A DNA stretch of 34,716 nucleotides from Methanobacteriota archaeon (GTDB lineage: Archaea > Thermoplasmatota > Poseidoniia > MGIII > CG-Epi1): contig PCCI01000018.1 of NCBI GenBank assembly GCA_002731655.1, positions 15,545-50,260 on the forward strand. Reading direction: 5' to 3'. The notes beneath the pieces were generated by a model. It saw only the letters and a list, made by a program, of their open reading frames with translations. It did not search any database and had not been told where the DNA came from. Positions 1 to 7,985 of the stretch are shown one piece after another (the first letter of the stretch is position 1; every line of letters begins with the position of its first letter). The translations under genes and the position numbers were made by a program.

Positions 1-591
1 TACTCGGCGCCCGGCAACTACTCGGTCACGTTGGTAGTCACCGACGCCGAGAACCTTACGGCAACAGCTTCAACGTGGGCCGAAGTGCGGCTGCGCAACT
101 ACAGCGTCGGCTTCAGCGAAACCACCCGCACAGTGACCGTTCCGGACTGGACAGCGGAGGGCGACATGACCGAATGGCTCGAAACGCTGCCCTACAACGT
201 TACCAGCGTCACCCTCCGCCTCGAGTGGAGCGAAGATGAAGCGGCGGATGCGCTGGGGCTCTTCCCCGACGATTTCGAGCTGCGAGGCGACAGCGCCTGG
301 GGCGCCCGCGAGACGGCGCGCTCGACCAGCGGCGACCTCTCGGTCAACTTCACGGTCCTCGACTCAGCCCCGGCCGCGCGCGAGATGGAGGGCGAGTCCG
401 GCGCCGACATCTACGCGCAGTTGCTGGCGGGCGGCGACTTCAGCGGCAAGGGGGGCGGTGACTGGACGCTAGCGGTAACCTGCCACAACGCCCCCTCGAT
501 TGGTTTGGTGTTCGACCTTGACAACGGCAACGACTGGGTGCTAACGCTCCAGTACAGTTACTACTTCGCGACCGTGGTCGAGCTGGCCTGA
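1..591 (+). CDS. C-terminal part of a PKD-domain protein (5' end outside window)
   Basis: The reading frame is open from base 1, so the start lies upstream of the window. The first residues (APGNYSVTLVVTDAE) are the typical last strands of a PKD domain, an Ig-like fold found in archaeal surface and secreted proteins. About 150 residues follow that I do not recognise: Trp-rich, acidic and beta-like, with alternating hydrophobic residues, ending in a Tyr-rich strand just before the TGA. No C-terminal membrane anchor is visible, so the protein is either secreted or anchored at the missing N terminus. The stop lies two bases from the stop of the convergent propeller gene. A TTG at 31 could be read as a start, but it would cut the PKD domain in half and is unlikely. 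An extracellular location is inferred from the PKD domain only. Confidence 0.7.
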   Translation, partial: YSAPGNYSVTLVVTDAENLTATASTWAEVRLRNYSVGFSETTRTVTVPDWTAEGDMTEWLETLPYNVTSVTLRLEWSEDEAADALGLFPDDFELRGDSAWGARETARSTSGDLSVNFTVLDSAPAAREMEGESGADIYAQLLAGGDFSGKGGGDWTLAVTCHNAPSIGLVFDLDNGNDWVLTLQYSYYFATVVELA

Positions 592-593
592 AA

Positions 594-1940
594 TTACTCG
601 ATATCCTCTAGCAGCTTCAACAGCTCGGCAAAATATTCGAGCGTTGCCAGCGCCGGTCCGTACTGCGCGTCGCTGCGGTTGGCGCTGCGCAGCGGCTCGT
701 ACGCTTGTCGCACCGCTCCCTCGATATCGTCCGGGTTGGACTTGCGCGCGAGGTAGTAGCGGCAGACCGCCAGGTTGTGCCAGCCGCGCGGTTCGTCCGG
801 CGCGACCTGCGTTGCGCGCTCGTAATGCTCGGCTGCGCGCGCGAAGCGGCCCCCCCGCCAGGCGACGTTCCCGAGCCGCAGGTAGTTGCGCACGTCCTCC
901 TTCACCATCTCGGCGGCGAATTCGCGGAATTCGCCGCCCTCGCCCGCTGTGCCGGTTACGGGTGGCGTGGCGGTGCCGGGCTCGTAGTTGCCTAGCCCGC
1001 TGGTGTCGGGCTCGATGTCGCCGAACATGCCGAAGCCGAACAGGTTATCCTCCTCGGGCTCCGCTGCGGGAGCTGGCGTCGCCGCCGGCACGACCGTGTC
1101 GGTTATGTCCATCTGGTAGGCGACCACGTCGGTGCCGGTGCCGGCGACCGCCAGCGCGAGGCTCGCGCTGCAGCTCACCGAGGTAAGCTCGCCGCCCGGC
1201 CGCCGCACTGCCAGCGCGTCGCCCGCCGGCGAGAGCCGGTAGATGCAGCCGTCGTGCGAGGCGGCCAGCACCCCGCCGTCGGTGGTCGGGCAGACTGCGC
1301 GCACGTAACCGTCAGTCAGGTATTCCCAGCGCTCCTCGCCGCTGCCGTCGAGGCAGTGCACCTTGCGGTCCCAGCCGCCGAGGAAGACGCGCCCGCCATC
1401 CTCGCTGATGGCGGCGTCCCACAGCGAGTCGCCACGCTTCTTCTGCCACAGCAAGGCTCCCTCGCCATCGAGGCAGAAGAGCTGCTCGTCCCCGCAGGCG
1501 ATAATTCGCGACCCGGCGCGCGAGACACTGACGCCGACCATCGCGCGCGCGGTTTCGTACTCCCAGACCAGGATGCCGCCATCGGTGTAGAACGCGACCG
1601 AGTCGCCGGTGCCGGTGGCGATGAAGTTGCCGCCGGGGTCCATCGCTAAAGACCAGACCGACTTGCCAAGTGGCTGTTCCCACTCGAGCTCCCCCGCGCG
1701 GGTGAACGTCCGCAGCTGGCAGTCCTGGCTACCGCACACAATCAGCTGCCCGTCGCGCGAGACTGCGACGCCGTGGATGCCTTCGCCCAGCTTGCGTTGC
1801 CATAGCAGCGCTCCCTCCCCGTCCGAGACGGTGAGGTTTCCATTGCGGTCCCCCGCAACGATGGTCGAGCCATCGGCGGCGACCGCCAGGCTGAGGGCCG
1901 GACCGGGCAGGACCAGCCGGAATCGGGACGTTTCGGGCAT
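594..1940 (-). CDS. Beta-propeller (WD40/PQQ-like) protein with C-terminal TPR
   Basis: A 448-residue protein. Residues about 10-300 hold roughly seven repeats of about 40 residues built on patterns such as 'AVSRDGQLIVCGSQD' and 'GALLWQ/GEERWEY', as in WD40 or PQQ-like propellers. A Pro/Ala/Glu-rich linker containing the acidic stretch EEDNLFGFGMFGD follows, then a TPR-like helical region (NYLRLGNVAWRGGRFARAAEHYERA). There is no signal peptide or membrane segment, so it is probably a cytoplasmic scaffold. I chose the ATG at 1940 because it begins the first repeat and lies about 27 bases after an ATAAATA box at 1964-1970. The frame extends up to 2132, but that extension is Arg/Cys-rich, not propeller-like, and would overlap the promoter. 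It is convergent with the PKD gene and divergent from the large surface-protein gene. Partners and exact role are unknown. Confidence 0.82.
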   Translation of the reverse strand: MPETSRFRLVLPGPALSLAVAADGSTIVAGDRNGNLTVSDGEGALLWQRKLGEGIHGVAVSRDGQLIVCGSQDCQLRTFTRAGELEWEQPLGKSVWSLAMDPGGNFIATGTGDSVAFYTDGGILVWEYETARAMVGVSVSRAGSRIIACGDEQLFCLDGEGALLWQKKRGDSLWDAAISEDGGRVFLGGWDRKVHCLDGSGEERWEYLTDGYVRAVCPTTDGGVLAASHDGCIYRLSPAGDALAVRRPGGELTSVSCSASLALAVAGTGTDVVAYQMDITDTVVPAATPAPAAEPEEDNLFGFGMFGDIEPDTSGLGNYEPGTATPPVTGTAGEGGEFREFAAEMVKEDVRNYLRLGNVAWRGGRFARAAEHYERATQVAPDEPRGWHNLAVCRYYLARKSNPDDIEGAVRQAYEPLRSANRSDAQYGPALATLEYFAELLKLLEDIE

Positions 1941-1963
1941 GGGCGGCGGCGCAAGCCCTGAGC

Positions 1964-1970
1964 TATTTAT
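1964..1970 (-). promoter_or_regulatory. TATA-like box for the propeller/TPR gene
   Basis: On the minus strand this reads ATAAATA, centred about 27 bases ahead of the ATG at 1940. That spacing places transcription start at or next to the start codon, giving a leaderless mRNA. Confidence 0.5.
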
Positions 1971-2030
1971 CCGCTTGCCCCGCCACCTGTTTTCCTGCAC
2001 GCCGGGAAGGCGCTTTACCGAACAAGTAAA

Positions 2031-2038
2031 TTTAAATA
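2031..2038 (+). promoter_or_regulatory. TATA box for the 1491-aa surface protein
   Basis: TTTAAATA lies in the most AT-rich stretch of the intergenic region. Transcription would start near 2060, leaving an untranslated leader of about 60 bases before the ATG at 2123. This differs from the leaderless spacing elsewhere in the window. Confidence 0.55.
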
Positions 2039-2073
2039 AAGTCCTTGGGTATGAAGGCGCTACGAGAGAGGTC

Positions 2074-2095
2074 AGTCCGCCCATTACGGAGGACT
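2074..2095 (+). promoter_or_regulatory. Hairpin in the 5' leader of the surface-protein gene
   Basis: AGTCCGCC (2074-2081) and GGAGGACT (2088-2095) pair over eight positions with one internal G-A mismatch around a six-base loop. The hairpin falls inside the inferred leader, about 28 bases before the start codon and upstream of the Shine-Dalgarno site. It could affect mRNA stability or translation; no function is shown. Confidence 0.4.
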
Positions 2096-2112
2096 TCAGT
2101 CTCACGCAAAAA

Positions 2113-2117
2113 AGGTG
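2113..2117 (+). promoter_or_regulatory. Shine-Dalgarno site AGGTG
   Basis: AGGTG sits five bases before the ATG at 2123 and complements the CACCT of the archaeal 16S 3' end. It decides the start: the frame is open further upstream (TTG 2045, ATG 2051) but those codons have no such site and would put an Arg-rich extension ahead of the signal peptide. Confidence 0.6.
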
Positions 2118-2122
2118 TAAAT

Positions 2123-5100
2123 ATGCTGACACGTCGGCCGGAACAACTATTGGCAGGTATCCTGATTGTGACGGTGATAGCCGTCATCGCTGCAGGTTAT
2201 GCGCAGGGACATCAGGGCGGAGATATTGACCCAGGCTATTCCAGCGCGCCAGGTGATAATGACTGCACGTCATGCCACACCGACGCTAATCCCAACGATG
2301 GTGAGAGTTCGCTGGACGTAACGCTCAGCGTTGCAGAGTACGTGCCCGGCGAGGACGTAGACATCGACGTAACTGTGAGTGGCAGCGGTCACGACAAGTT
2401 CGGTTTTGAGATGGTGGTTATCAACGGTAATGGCGACTCAGTCGGCAATTTCTCGATTGAGGTGGGCGATATAACCCTCGTTACCGCTTCGGATGGTTAC
2501 GACTACATCATGAGCAACTCCGAAGATGACGGAGACGAATCTTTGTCGTGGGAGTTTGTTTGGGCACCCTCAGACTACCATGGGGACGTCACCTTCTACA
2601 TAGCCAGCATGAGCTGTATCTGGCTCGATGGCACGGAGGAGTGTCAGGTCGGAGACGAGGAAGCATGGGACCTGAGCCGCCCGCTGGTCCAGCAGAACCG
2701 CGCCCCGACTCTCACGGACGGCCAAGTTTCCCCGGGAGAAGCCAACTGGCCTATCTCCGCGAGTGACACGGTGGGTTTCCAGGTCACCTACACCGACCTT
2801 GACGGCGACGCTCCCAGTGAGGTACTCCTCTTTGTCGATGATACCGGATACCCAATGACTTCCTCCAGCAGCAACGATGGTGATTACACCAATGGCGAGA
2901 ATTACGAGTACGCCTTCACCCTAGCGGTAGATATTGGCCTCGGGATGCACACCTACTACTTCACCAGTTCTGACGGGGAGGACGACGCAACCTCCGATAC
3001 CTACGATGGCCCTCGCGTTAATGACGAACCGGTCCTGAGCTCTATTACGGCAACACCCTCAACGGTACCACTACCAGTAGACCCCGCCACGGTTACCGTC
3101 ACCTATACCGACGCTAACGACCAGGCACCCAGTGCGATAACGCTCTGCGTCGGCGACGACGACCTGAGCGATGGCTGTGACGGCACCGCAGTACCGATGT
3201 TCGCCTCCGACCCAAACGATGGTGACTACACCGACGGTAAGCAGTACGAGCACAGCCAGGTATTCGCAGCTGGTAAGACGGTGTTCGCTGCCAGTTCGAA
3301 CGACAGCATGGATGATTCCAACGCGGTCGCCGGCTCAGTCTGGGTCCGCACCGATATTCCGTGGCTGACCGACGCGGCAGTTTCGCCAGCCAGCGGCGGC
3401 GAGAACGACAACTTCAACTTCTCGGTCCGCTACCACGAGTACAACGGCACCAACGCCTCAACCATCAGCGTGACGGTCGGCAGCAATTTCTTCTCGCTCT
3501 CACGCACCAACGCCTCGGAGAGCCCGGCTGACGCCGCTGGCGCCGAATATGCCTACACCGGCACCATGGCTTGGGGCACCCATTCCGTGGCTTTCGACGC
3601 CAACAATGGTGCCAACGACGCCGCACAGCTTTCGGGCGGCTCGATTGCGGTCAACGACGCGCCGGCCTTCACGGCCAACGGGACTGTAGAACGTGCCGGT
3701 GACACCTACACCTTCACTGCCAGCGCCAGTGACATTAACGAGGACGATGGGGATTCACTTACAGTTTCGGCCGACCTCCAGCACTATGGAACCCTCACGC
3801 TCAACGACAACAGTGATGGTACCTATTCAGCCACGCTTGACCTGTTAGACCTCATTGACCGTGGTGGCACTCGCACTGTTACCTTCAGTGCCACCGACAG
3901 TGTCGGTGCGCCCGCAACCGGCGACGCCGGGACAGCGAGCTTCTTCGTCGACTATGTCGGCGGCGCAGACCTAGACGATCCGGCAGATACCTCGGGCGCG
4001 CCGGGCGACCGCACAATCACCTTCACGATTACCAACAGCGGCAACGCCGATGACACCTACACCATCGGTGCCAGCAACTTCGCGAGCTGGGACCTGAGCT
4101 TCCCGGCGACGGTTGACGTAGCCTACGACAGCTCAGCCACCTTCGACCTGACGCTCAGCGTCCCCTTCTTGGCCTACGGTGTTCCGAACCAGATTGACGT
4201 CGATATCGCGTCGCAGAACGACGGCACCGCGACCGATGCGCACAGCATGATTTATTCAGTCGGGCTAGTGCAGGACGTCGCAGTCACCGCAGTTTCCAGC
4301 ACGCAGGAAGGCGCACCGGGCAGTTCCACGATCCACACCTTCACGGTGCAGAACACCGGTAACTACGATAACACGTTCGTAATTTCAACCAGTGGAAGCT
4401 GGTCCTCATCTGCTTCCTCCAGCGGGATGAGCCTCGGCATGGGCGAGGTGCGGCTAGTTACGGTCACGCACGACGTCCCCGCAGGCGCAGCGCACGGTGC
4501 GGGCGACACGGTAACGCTCACCGCGACCGGCGGCGCTTCCGACAGCGACTCGGCCGACAGCAGCGCCGGGCTGGTGACTGGCTCGAGCATAACGCTCGGC
4601 ACGGTTTCCGCAGCGTATCCGGGCGACTCCTTCCAGATTTCCGGCACCGTCACCAACACCGGTAACGGTGACGCAACCTACTCCTTTGGTATCAGCGGCA
4701 ATAGTGAGGCCAATGGCTGGGCGTTGCTGAACACCACCTCCACCGGCGTACTCACTGCCGGCGCCAGCTTCGACTTCCGCGTCTGGATTAATGTCCCCGA
4801 AGATACTCCGGCTGGTGGCAGTTATTCTATATCGACTGCAACTGACGATGACAGCGCAAGCGCGACAATCGACATTTCCAGTGATGCGCGGAGCGCAGGC
4901 GTGAGCGCGGCTGATGACAGCTTCCAGCTCAACCCCGGAACTTCGGCGACCACGGTTGTTACAGTGACCAATACCGGCAGCGTCGCGACCGACTACACCA
5001 TAGTCGTCACTGCGGGCCACGACAACCTGCGTTTCTCGACAACCAGCTTCCGCATCGACAAGAGCGGTTTCCGGACGGTCCAGTTGACCGTCATGGTCCC

Positions 5101-6598
5101 GGCTGGCGCGACCGCGGCGAGCTCCGCCGGTTTCACAGTCACGCCGTCGATTGACGGTACTGGCGCTTCGCAGACCATCTCGATTACCCCCAACCTGCCG
5201 CAGGACATCTCCGGCTGGTCGCTCAGCACGGGCGGCACCATGGCCGGCTCCGCGCACATCTTTGCGCTGAGCGACGCCGCAGCGGGACTGACGATTGACT
5301 GGGACTTCGGTGACGGAGCCAGCATTGTTGACGGCGGCGCCTCGCAGGACCACACCTACGATATGGCAGGCGACTACACCATCTCGTTAGTCGCAACCGA
5401 CAGCCTCGGACAGGTCACGAGCTTTAGCGCGCCGGTAACTGCCGCTAACAGCGCACCCTTGGTCCCGGCACCCTCGGTGAGTGTGGATGAGGGCATCACG
5501 ATTGACGGCAACACCGTCAGCGTGGTCGAGGAGCACACAGTCGAGTTTGTCCTGGCAGTCCCGACCGATGGCGACGGCAGCATCGCGATGTTGGTGGTCG
5601 ACTTCGGCGATGGCTCGCAAATTTCCTTCAGCGGCAGTGACCTGACTGGTCAGAGCACGCTGAACCTGAAGCACGCCTATGCGGCGCCCGGCACCTATCA
5701 GGTGCAGGTCACCGCAGTTGACAACTCTGGTGCGGTGACTACCACTGTGGCTCAGGAAGTAGTGGTGGCGGAAGCCCAGAGTGTAATGGTGGCAGACAAC
5801 TGGAACCGCAGCTTCATCGTTCTGGTGGGCGGACTGGTTTTGGGTCTGCTAATGGCCGCCGCAGCGTATAACGTCCGCACGAGCGGATTTACTGGTGAAA
5901 GCATGAACAAGCAAGAAAGAGCACGTCTGGCAGAAGTCGAACAGAGCCTTGAGACCTCCAAGGGTCGCGAGGAACTGCTCGAGGTAGCAGCTTACGACGC
6001 ATCTCGCGTCGCGACCAAGCTGGAGGCCCACCTTTCGGCCTTCAACGAAATACTGGTCAAGGCCCAGCAGATTGCCGCCACCGAGCGGCTAGCCGAACTG
6101 GAGGCTGCCGAGGCAGCCGAAACCGCGGCAGCGGAACAGCTCGAGCTTGACATGGCCGACCCCGACATGGAATTGCTCGCCGAGCGGTTCCACGGTACGC
6201 TGACCAGACTGGTCGACACCCGCACCGAACTGGGGCAGATTGAGGAACAGCTGGCGTACGTGCTCAAGATGGAGCGCGATGAGCAGTTCTCCAAGCTTAC
6301 CGAGATTACCAAGGCATACGAGTCAACCCAGCGTAAGATTGAGGCTATCGAGTCTGTCCGCACTGCGCGCGAGGAGGCGCGGGAGGAGACCAGTCTGATG
6401 GACCTCCTGAGTGCTAGCGGTGCCGCGGTTTCCTCTGACGACGACTTCGGCTTCGCTGACGACTACGACGACGAAGTAGGCGACGACGACGAAGAGTATG
6501 AGGTCGAAATCTACGAGGACGAGGACGGTTCCTTCTACTACATCGACCCCGACTCGGGCGAAGAAGTTCCCTGCAACGAAGACGGCAACCCGCTCTGA
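2123..6598 (+). CDS. 1491-aa membrane-anchored multidomain surface protein
   Basis: A signal peptide occupies residues about 1-29 (RR followed by a hydrophobic core). Next comes a domain with the pattern SSAPGDNDCTSCH around residues 41-53, then YVPGEDVDIDVTV and FGFEMVVI, matching the 'choice-of-anchor V'/Reeler-like secreted domain; CTSCH is also a c-type haem motif. Three Ig-like repeats follow (pattern GDYT.G..Y and G.H.YYF), then about four NEW3/CARDB-like repeats (TITNSGNADDTY, TVQNTGNYDNTF, TVTNTGNGDATY, TVTNTGSVATDY) and two PKD-like domains (DWDFGDG, VVDFGDG). A transmembrane helix lies near residue 1230. Past it are about 180 residues of charged coiled coil and a strongly acidic tail, which would be cytoplasmic. 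The gene looks less GC-rich than its neighbours. It probably joins the cell exterior to an internal partner; ligand and partner are unknown. Confidence 0.88.
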   Translation: MLTRRPEQLLAGILIVTVIAVIAAGYAQGHQGGDIDPGYSSAPGDNDCTSCHTDANPNDGESSLDVTLSVAEYVPGEDVDIDVTVSGSGHDKFGFEMVVINGNGDSVGNFSIEVGDITLVTASDGYDYIMSNSEDDGDESLSWEFVWAPSDYHGDVTFYIASMSCIWLDGTEECQVGDEEAWDLSRPLVQQNRAPTLTDGQVSPGEANWPISASDTVGFQVTYTDLDGDAPSEVLLFVDDTGYPMTSSSSNDGDYTNGENYEYAFTLAVDIGLGMHTYYFTSSDGEDDATSDTYDGPRVNDEPVLSSITATPSTVPLPVDPATVTVTYTDANDQAPSAITLCVGDDDLSDGCDGTAVPMFASDPNDGDYTDGKQYEHSQVFAAGKTVFAASSNDSMDDSNAVAGSVWVRTDIPWLTDAAVSPASGGENDNFNFSVRYHEYNGTNASTISVTVGSNFFSLSRTNASESPADAAGAEYAYTGTMAWGTHSVAFDANNGANDAAQLSGGSIAVNDAPAFTANGTVERAGDTYTFTASASDINEDDGDSLTVSADLQHYGTLTLNDNSDGTYSATLDLLDLIDRGGTRTVTFSATDSVGAPATGDAGTASFFVDYVGGADLDDPADTSGAPGDRTITFTITNSGNADDTYTIGASNFASWDLSFPATVDVAYDSSATFDLTLSVPFLAYGVPNQIDVDIASQNDGTATDAHSMIYSVGLVQDVAVTAVSSTQEGAPGSSTIHTFTVQNTGNYDNTFVISTSGSWSSSASSSGMSLGMGEVRLVTVTHDVPAGAAHGAGDTVTLTATGGASDSDSADSSAGLVTGSSITLGTVSAAYPGDSFQISGTVTNTGNGDATYSFGISGNSEANGWALLNTTSTGVLTAGASFDFRVWINVPEDTPAGGSYSISTATDDDSASATIDISSDARSAGVSAADDSFQLNPGTSATTVVTVTNTGSVATDYTIVVTAGHDNLRFSTTSFRIDKSGFRTVQLTVMVPAGATAASSAGFTVTPSIDGTGASQTISITPNLPQDISGWSLSTGGTMAGSAHIFALSDAAAGLTIDWDFGDGASIVDGGASQDHTYDMAGDYTISLVATDSLGQVTSFSAPVTAANSAPLVPAPSVSVDEGITIDGNTVSVVEEHTVEFVLAVPTDGDGSIAMLVVDFGDGSQISFSGSDLTGQSTLNLKHAYAAPGTYQVQVTAVDNSGAVTTTVAQEVVVAEAQSVMVADNWNRSFIVLVGGLVLGLLMAAAAYNVRTSGFTGESMNKQERARLAEVEQSLETSKGREELLEVAAYDASRVATKLEAHLSAFNEILVKAQQIAATERLAELEAAEAAETAAAEQLELDMADPDMELLAERFHGTLTRLVDTRTELGQIEEQLAYVLKMERDEQFSKLTEITKAYESTQRKIEAIESVRTAREEAREETSLMDLLSASGAAVSSDDDFGFADDYDDEVGDDDEEYEVEIYEDEDGSFYYIDPDSGEEVPCNEDGNPL

Positions 6599-7227
6599 AC
6601 CTGGAGTGGTGGTGGCCGCTGCAGGCGCGCCTTGAACGTGAGTTTGGCCACGATCCGCGACGCGAAGCGGTAGCCTTGCGGTTGCTGCAACGACTCGGCC
6701 GCCCGTCAGGTGAGCTGCCGCAATTCCGGGGCCGCAGCGTGGTCATCGTCGGTGCGGGGCTGCGCCCGGGCGAAGCACTTCCGCGTGGCGCGCTGGTCGC
6801 CGCCGACGGTGCGGTGCGTGCCTGCCGCGAGCGCGGGCGCGTGCCGGCGCTGGTGGTGAGCGATCTGGACGGCTACCGCGACGACTTGCACTGGGCCCTC
6901 GCCGGCGACGCGGCGCTGGTAATCCACGGTCACGGCGACAATCTGGCGGCGCTTGGCGAATGGCTGCCGCGGCTGCAGCCGGCGGCGCTGACCGCGGGGC
7001 ATCCTGCCGTGGGGGTGGCTTGCTGGGGTGGCTTCACCGATGGTGACCGCGCTGTGCTGGCGGCGCTCGCCATGGGCGCGCGCCGCGTGCGGTTGGCAGG
7101 CTTCCGTTTCGATGCCGTGGGCCCCTACTCGGGACGCAGTCGCGGTCGGCTCAAGCGACGCAAGCTGGCGTGGGCGCAGCGCATCCTGCGCGCAGCCGCG
7201 CGGGAATATCCGGCGCTCGAGTTCTAG
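6595..7227 (+). CDS. mptE: MptE-like 6-hydroxymethyl-7,8-dihydropterin pyrophosphokinase
   Basis: Archaeal MptE-type (DUF115) enzymes transfer pyrophosphate from ATP to 6-hydroxymethyl-7,8-dihydropterin on the route to folate or methanopterin-type C1 carriers. Visible motifs in order: VVIVGAGLRPGE, ALVAADGAV, LVVSDLDG, VIHGHGDN, GFTDGDRAVLAALAMGARRVRLAGF. The family's N-terminal helix (here EWWWPLQARLEREFG) is coded from about base 6601, ahead of the first TTG at 6676, and no ATG, GTG or TTG lies in frame between the stop at 6499-6501 and 6676. I therefore place the start at CTG 6595, which overlaps the previous stop as CTGA, like the ATGA/GTGA/TTGA overlaps elsewhere in the window; CTG 6601 is also possible. 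Length (210 aa) suits the family. The stop shares CTAG with the convergent ABC gene. The function call is good; the start codon is uncertain. Confidence 0.78.
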   Translation: MNLEWWWPLQARLEREFGHDPRREAVALRLLQRLGRPSGELPQFRGRSVVIVGAGLRPGEALPRGALVAADGAVRACRERGRVPALVVSDLDGYRDDLHWALAGDAALVIHGHGDNLAALGEWLPRLQPAALTAGHPAVGVACWGGFTDGDRAVLAALAMGARRVRLAGFRFDAVGPYSGRSRGRLKRRKLAWAQRILRAAAREYPALEF

Positions 7228-7940
7228 CCCACAAGCCGGATGAACGCGTCCTCGAGCGTGGGGCTCGAGGTCGAGCTGAGCAGCTCCGGTACGGTCCCGA
7301 CCGAGAGCAGCCGCCCATGGTCGATGACTGCAATACGGTCGCAGAGCGATGAGGCCATCTCAGTGATGTGAGTCGAGAGCAGCACTGTATGGCCGCCCTG
7401 CGAGAGGTTGCGCACCCACTCCTTCAGCAGCCGCGTATAGCGCGGGTCGAGCCCGGCCGCCGGCTCGTCGAGCAGCACCACTTCGGGGTCATGCACCAGC
7501 GTCATCGCAATCGCCAGCTTCTGCCGCATTCCCTTTGAGTAGGTGCCGACCTCGGACTGCATCTGCCCGCCAAGGCCTAGCGCTTCGCTGTAGTATTTCG
7601 CACGCTGCCGCAGCAGCTTGGGCGAGAGCTTGCGCAGCGCCCCGACCAGCTCGAGCATTTCCATCCCGGTCAGCCGGTCGTACAGAACGGGATTTTCAGG
7701 GAGATACCCCAGCATCGCCTTCGCCTGTAGCGGTTTGCGCGCCAGGTCCACCCCCGCGACGCTCACGCTACCGCGCGTCGGCTTGAGCAGCCCGCAGAGC
7801 ATCTTGATGGTCGTTGACTTCCCGGCGCCGTTGCTCCCGAGCAGCCCGAAGACTTCACCGCGGTGGATCTCGAAGCTGATGTCGCGCACCGCGCACAACT
7901 TTCCGTAGTAGCGCGTTAGCCCCTGGACCTGAATCACCAC
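7224..7940 (-). CDS. ABC transporter ATP-binding protein (CcmA/ABC-2 type)
   Basis: A 238-residue nucleotide-binding subunit with every expected motif: Walker A GSNGAGKST, Q-loop region LGYLPENPVLYDRLTG, signature YSKGMRQ, Walker B VVLLDEPAAGLDP and the switch histidine in LLSTHITEM. It resembles the CcmA/multidrug/ABC-2 class, which drives export through a separate permease. No permease gene lies next to it, so its partner and substrate are unknown. The frame is open to an ATG at 7976, but GTG 7940 (or 7937) starts directly at the first beta strand (VIQVQGLTRYYG) and lies 22-25 bases from a TATTTA box. The longer start would put that box inside the coding region and overlap the neighbour's promoter. 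The stop overlaps the mptE stop by four bases (CTAG). Confidence 0.88.
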   Translation of the reverse strand: MVIQVQGLTRYYGKLCAVRDISFEIHRGEVFGLLGSNGAGKSTTIKMLCGLLKPTRGSVSVAGVDLARKPLQAKAMLGYLPENPVLYDRLTGMEMLELVGALRKLSPKLLRQRAKYYSEALGLGGQMQSEVGTYSKGMRQKLAIAMTLVHDPEVVLLDEPAAGLDPRYTRLLKEWVRNLSQGGHTVLLSTHITEMASSLCDRIAVIDHGRLLSVGTVPELLSSTSSPTLEDAFIRLVG

Positions 7941-7958
7941 GACCCATTCCTGCCCGGC

Positions 7959-7965
7959 TAAATAG
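7959..7965. promoter_or_regulatory. TATA element shared by two divergent genes
   Basis: The plus strand reads TAAATAG and the minus strand CTATTTA. Its centre is about 24 bases from the plus-strand ATG at 7986 and about 22-25 bases from the minus-strand GTG at 7940/7937. No other AT-rich box lies between the two starts, so one element may serve both directions. Confidence 0.5.
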
Positions 7966-7985
7966 ACGCGGCCCATTTGGAGCCA

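Noticed and set aside
2045-2122. Upstream start (TTG 2045 or ATG 2051) for the surface protein
   Set aside because: It would add an Arg-rich stretch before a normal signal peptide and lacks a Shine-Dalgarno site, which the ATG at 2123 has.
1941-2122. tRNA or other structured RNA in the large intergenic gap
   Set aside because: No T-loop GGTTCRA pattern or cloverleaf-like pairing; the only stem seen is the leader hairpin.
4454-5353. 299-codon minus-strand frame inside the large surface protein
   Set aside because: Antisense to a repeat protein with clear NEW3 domains; composition typical of a shadow frame.
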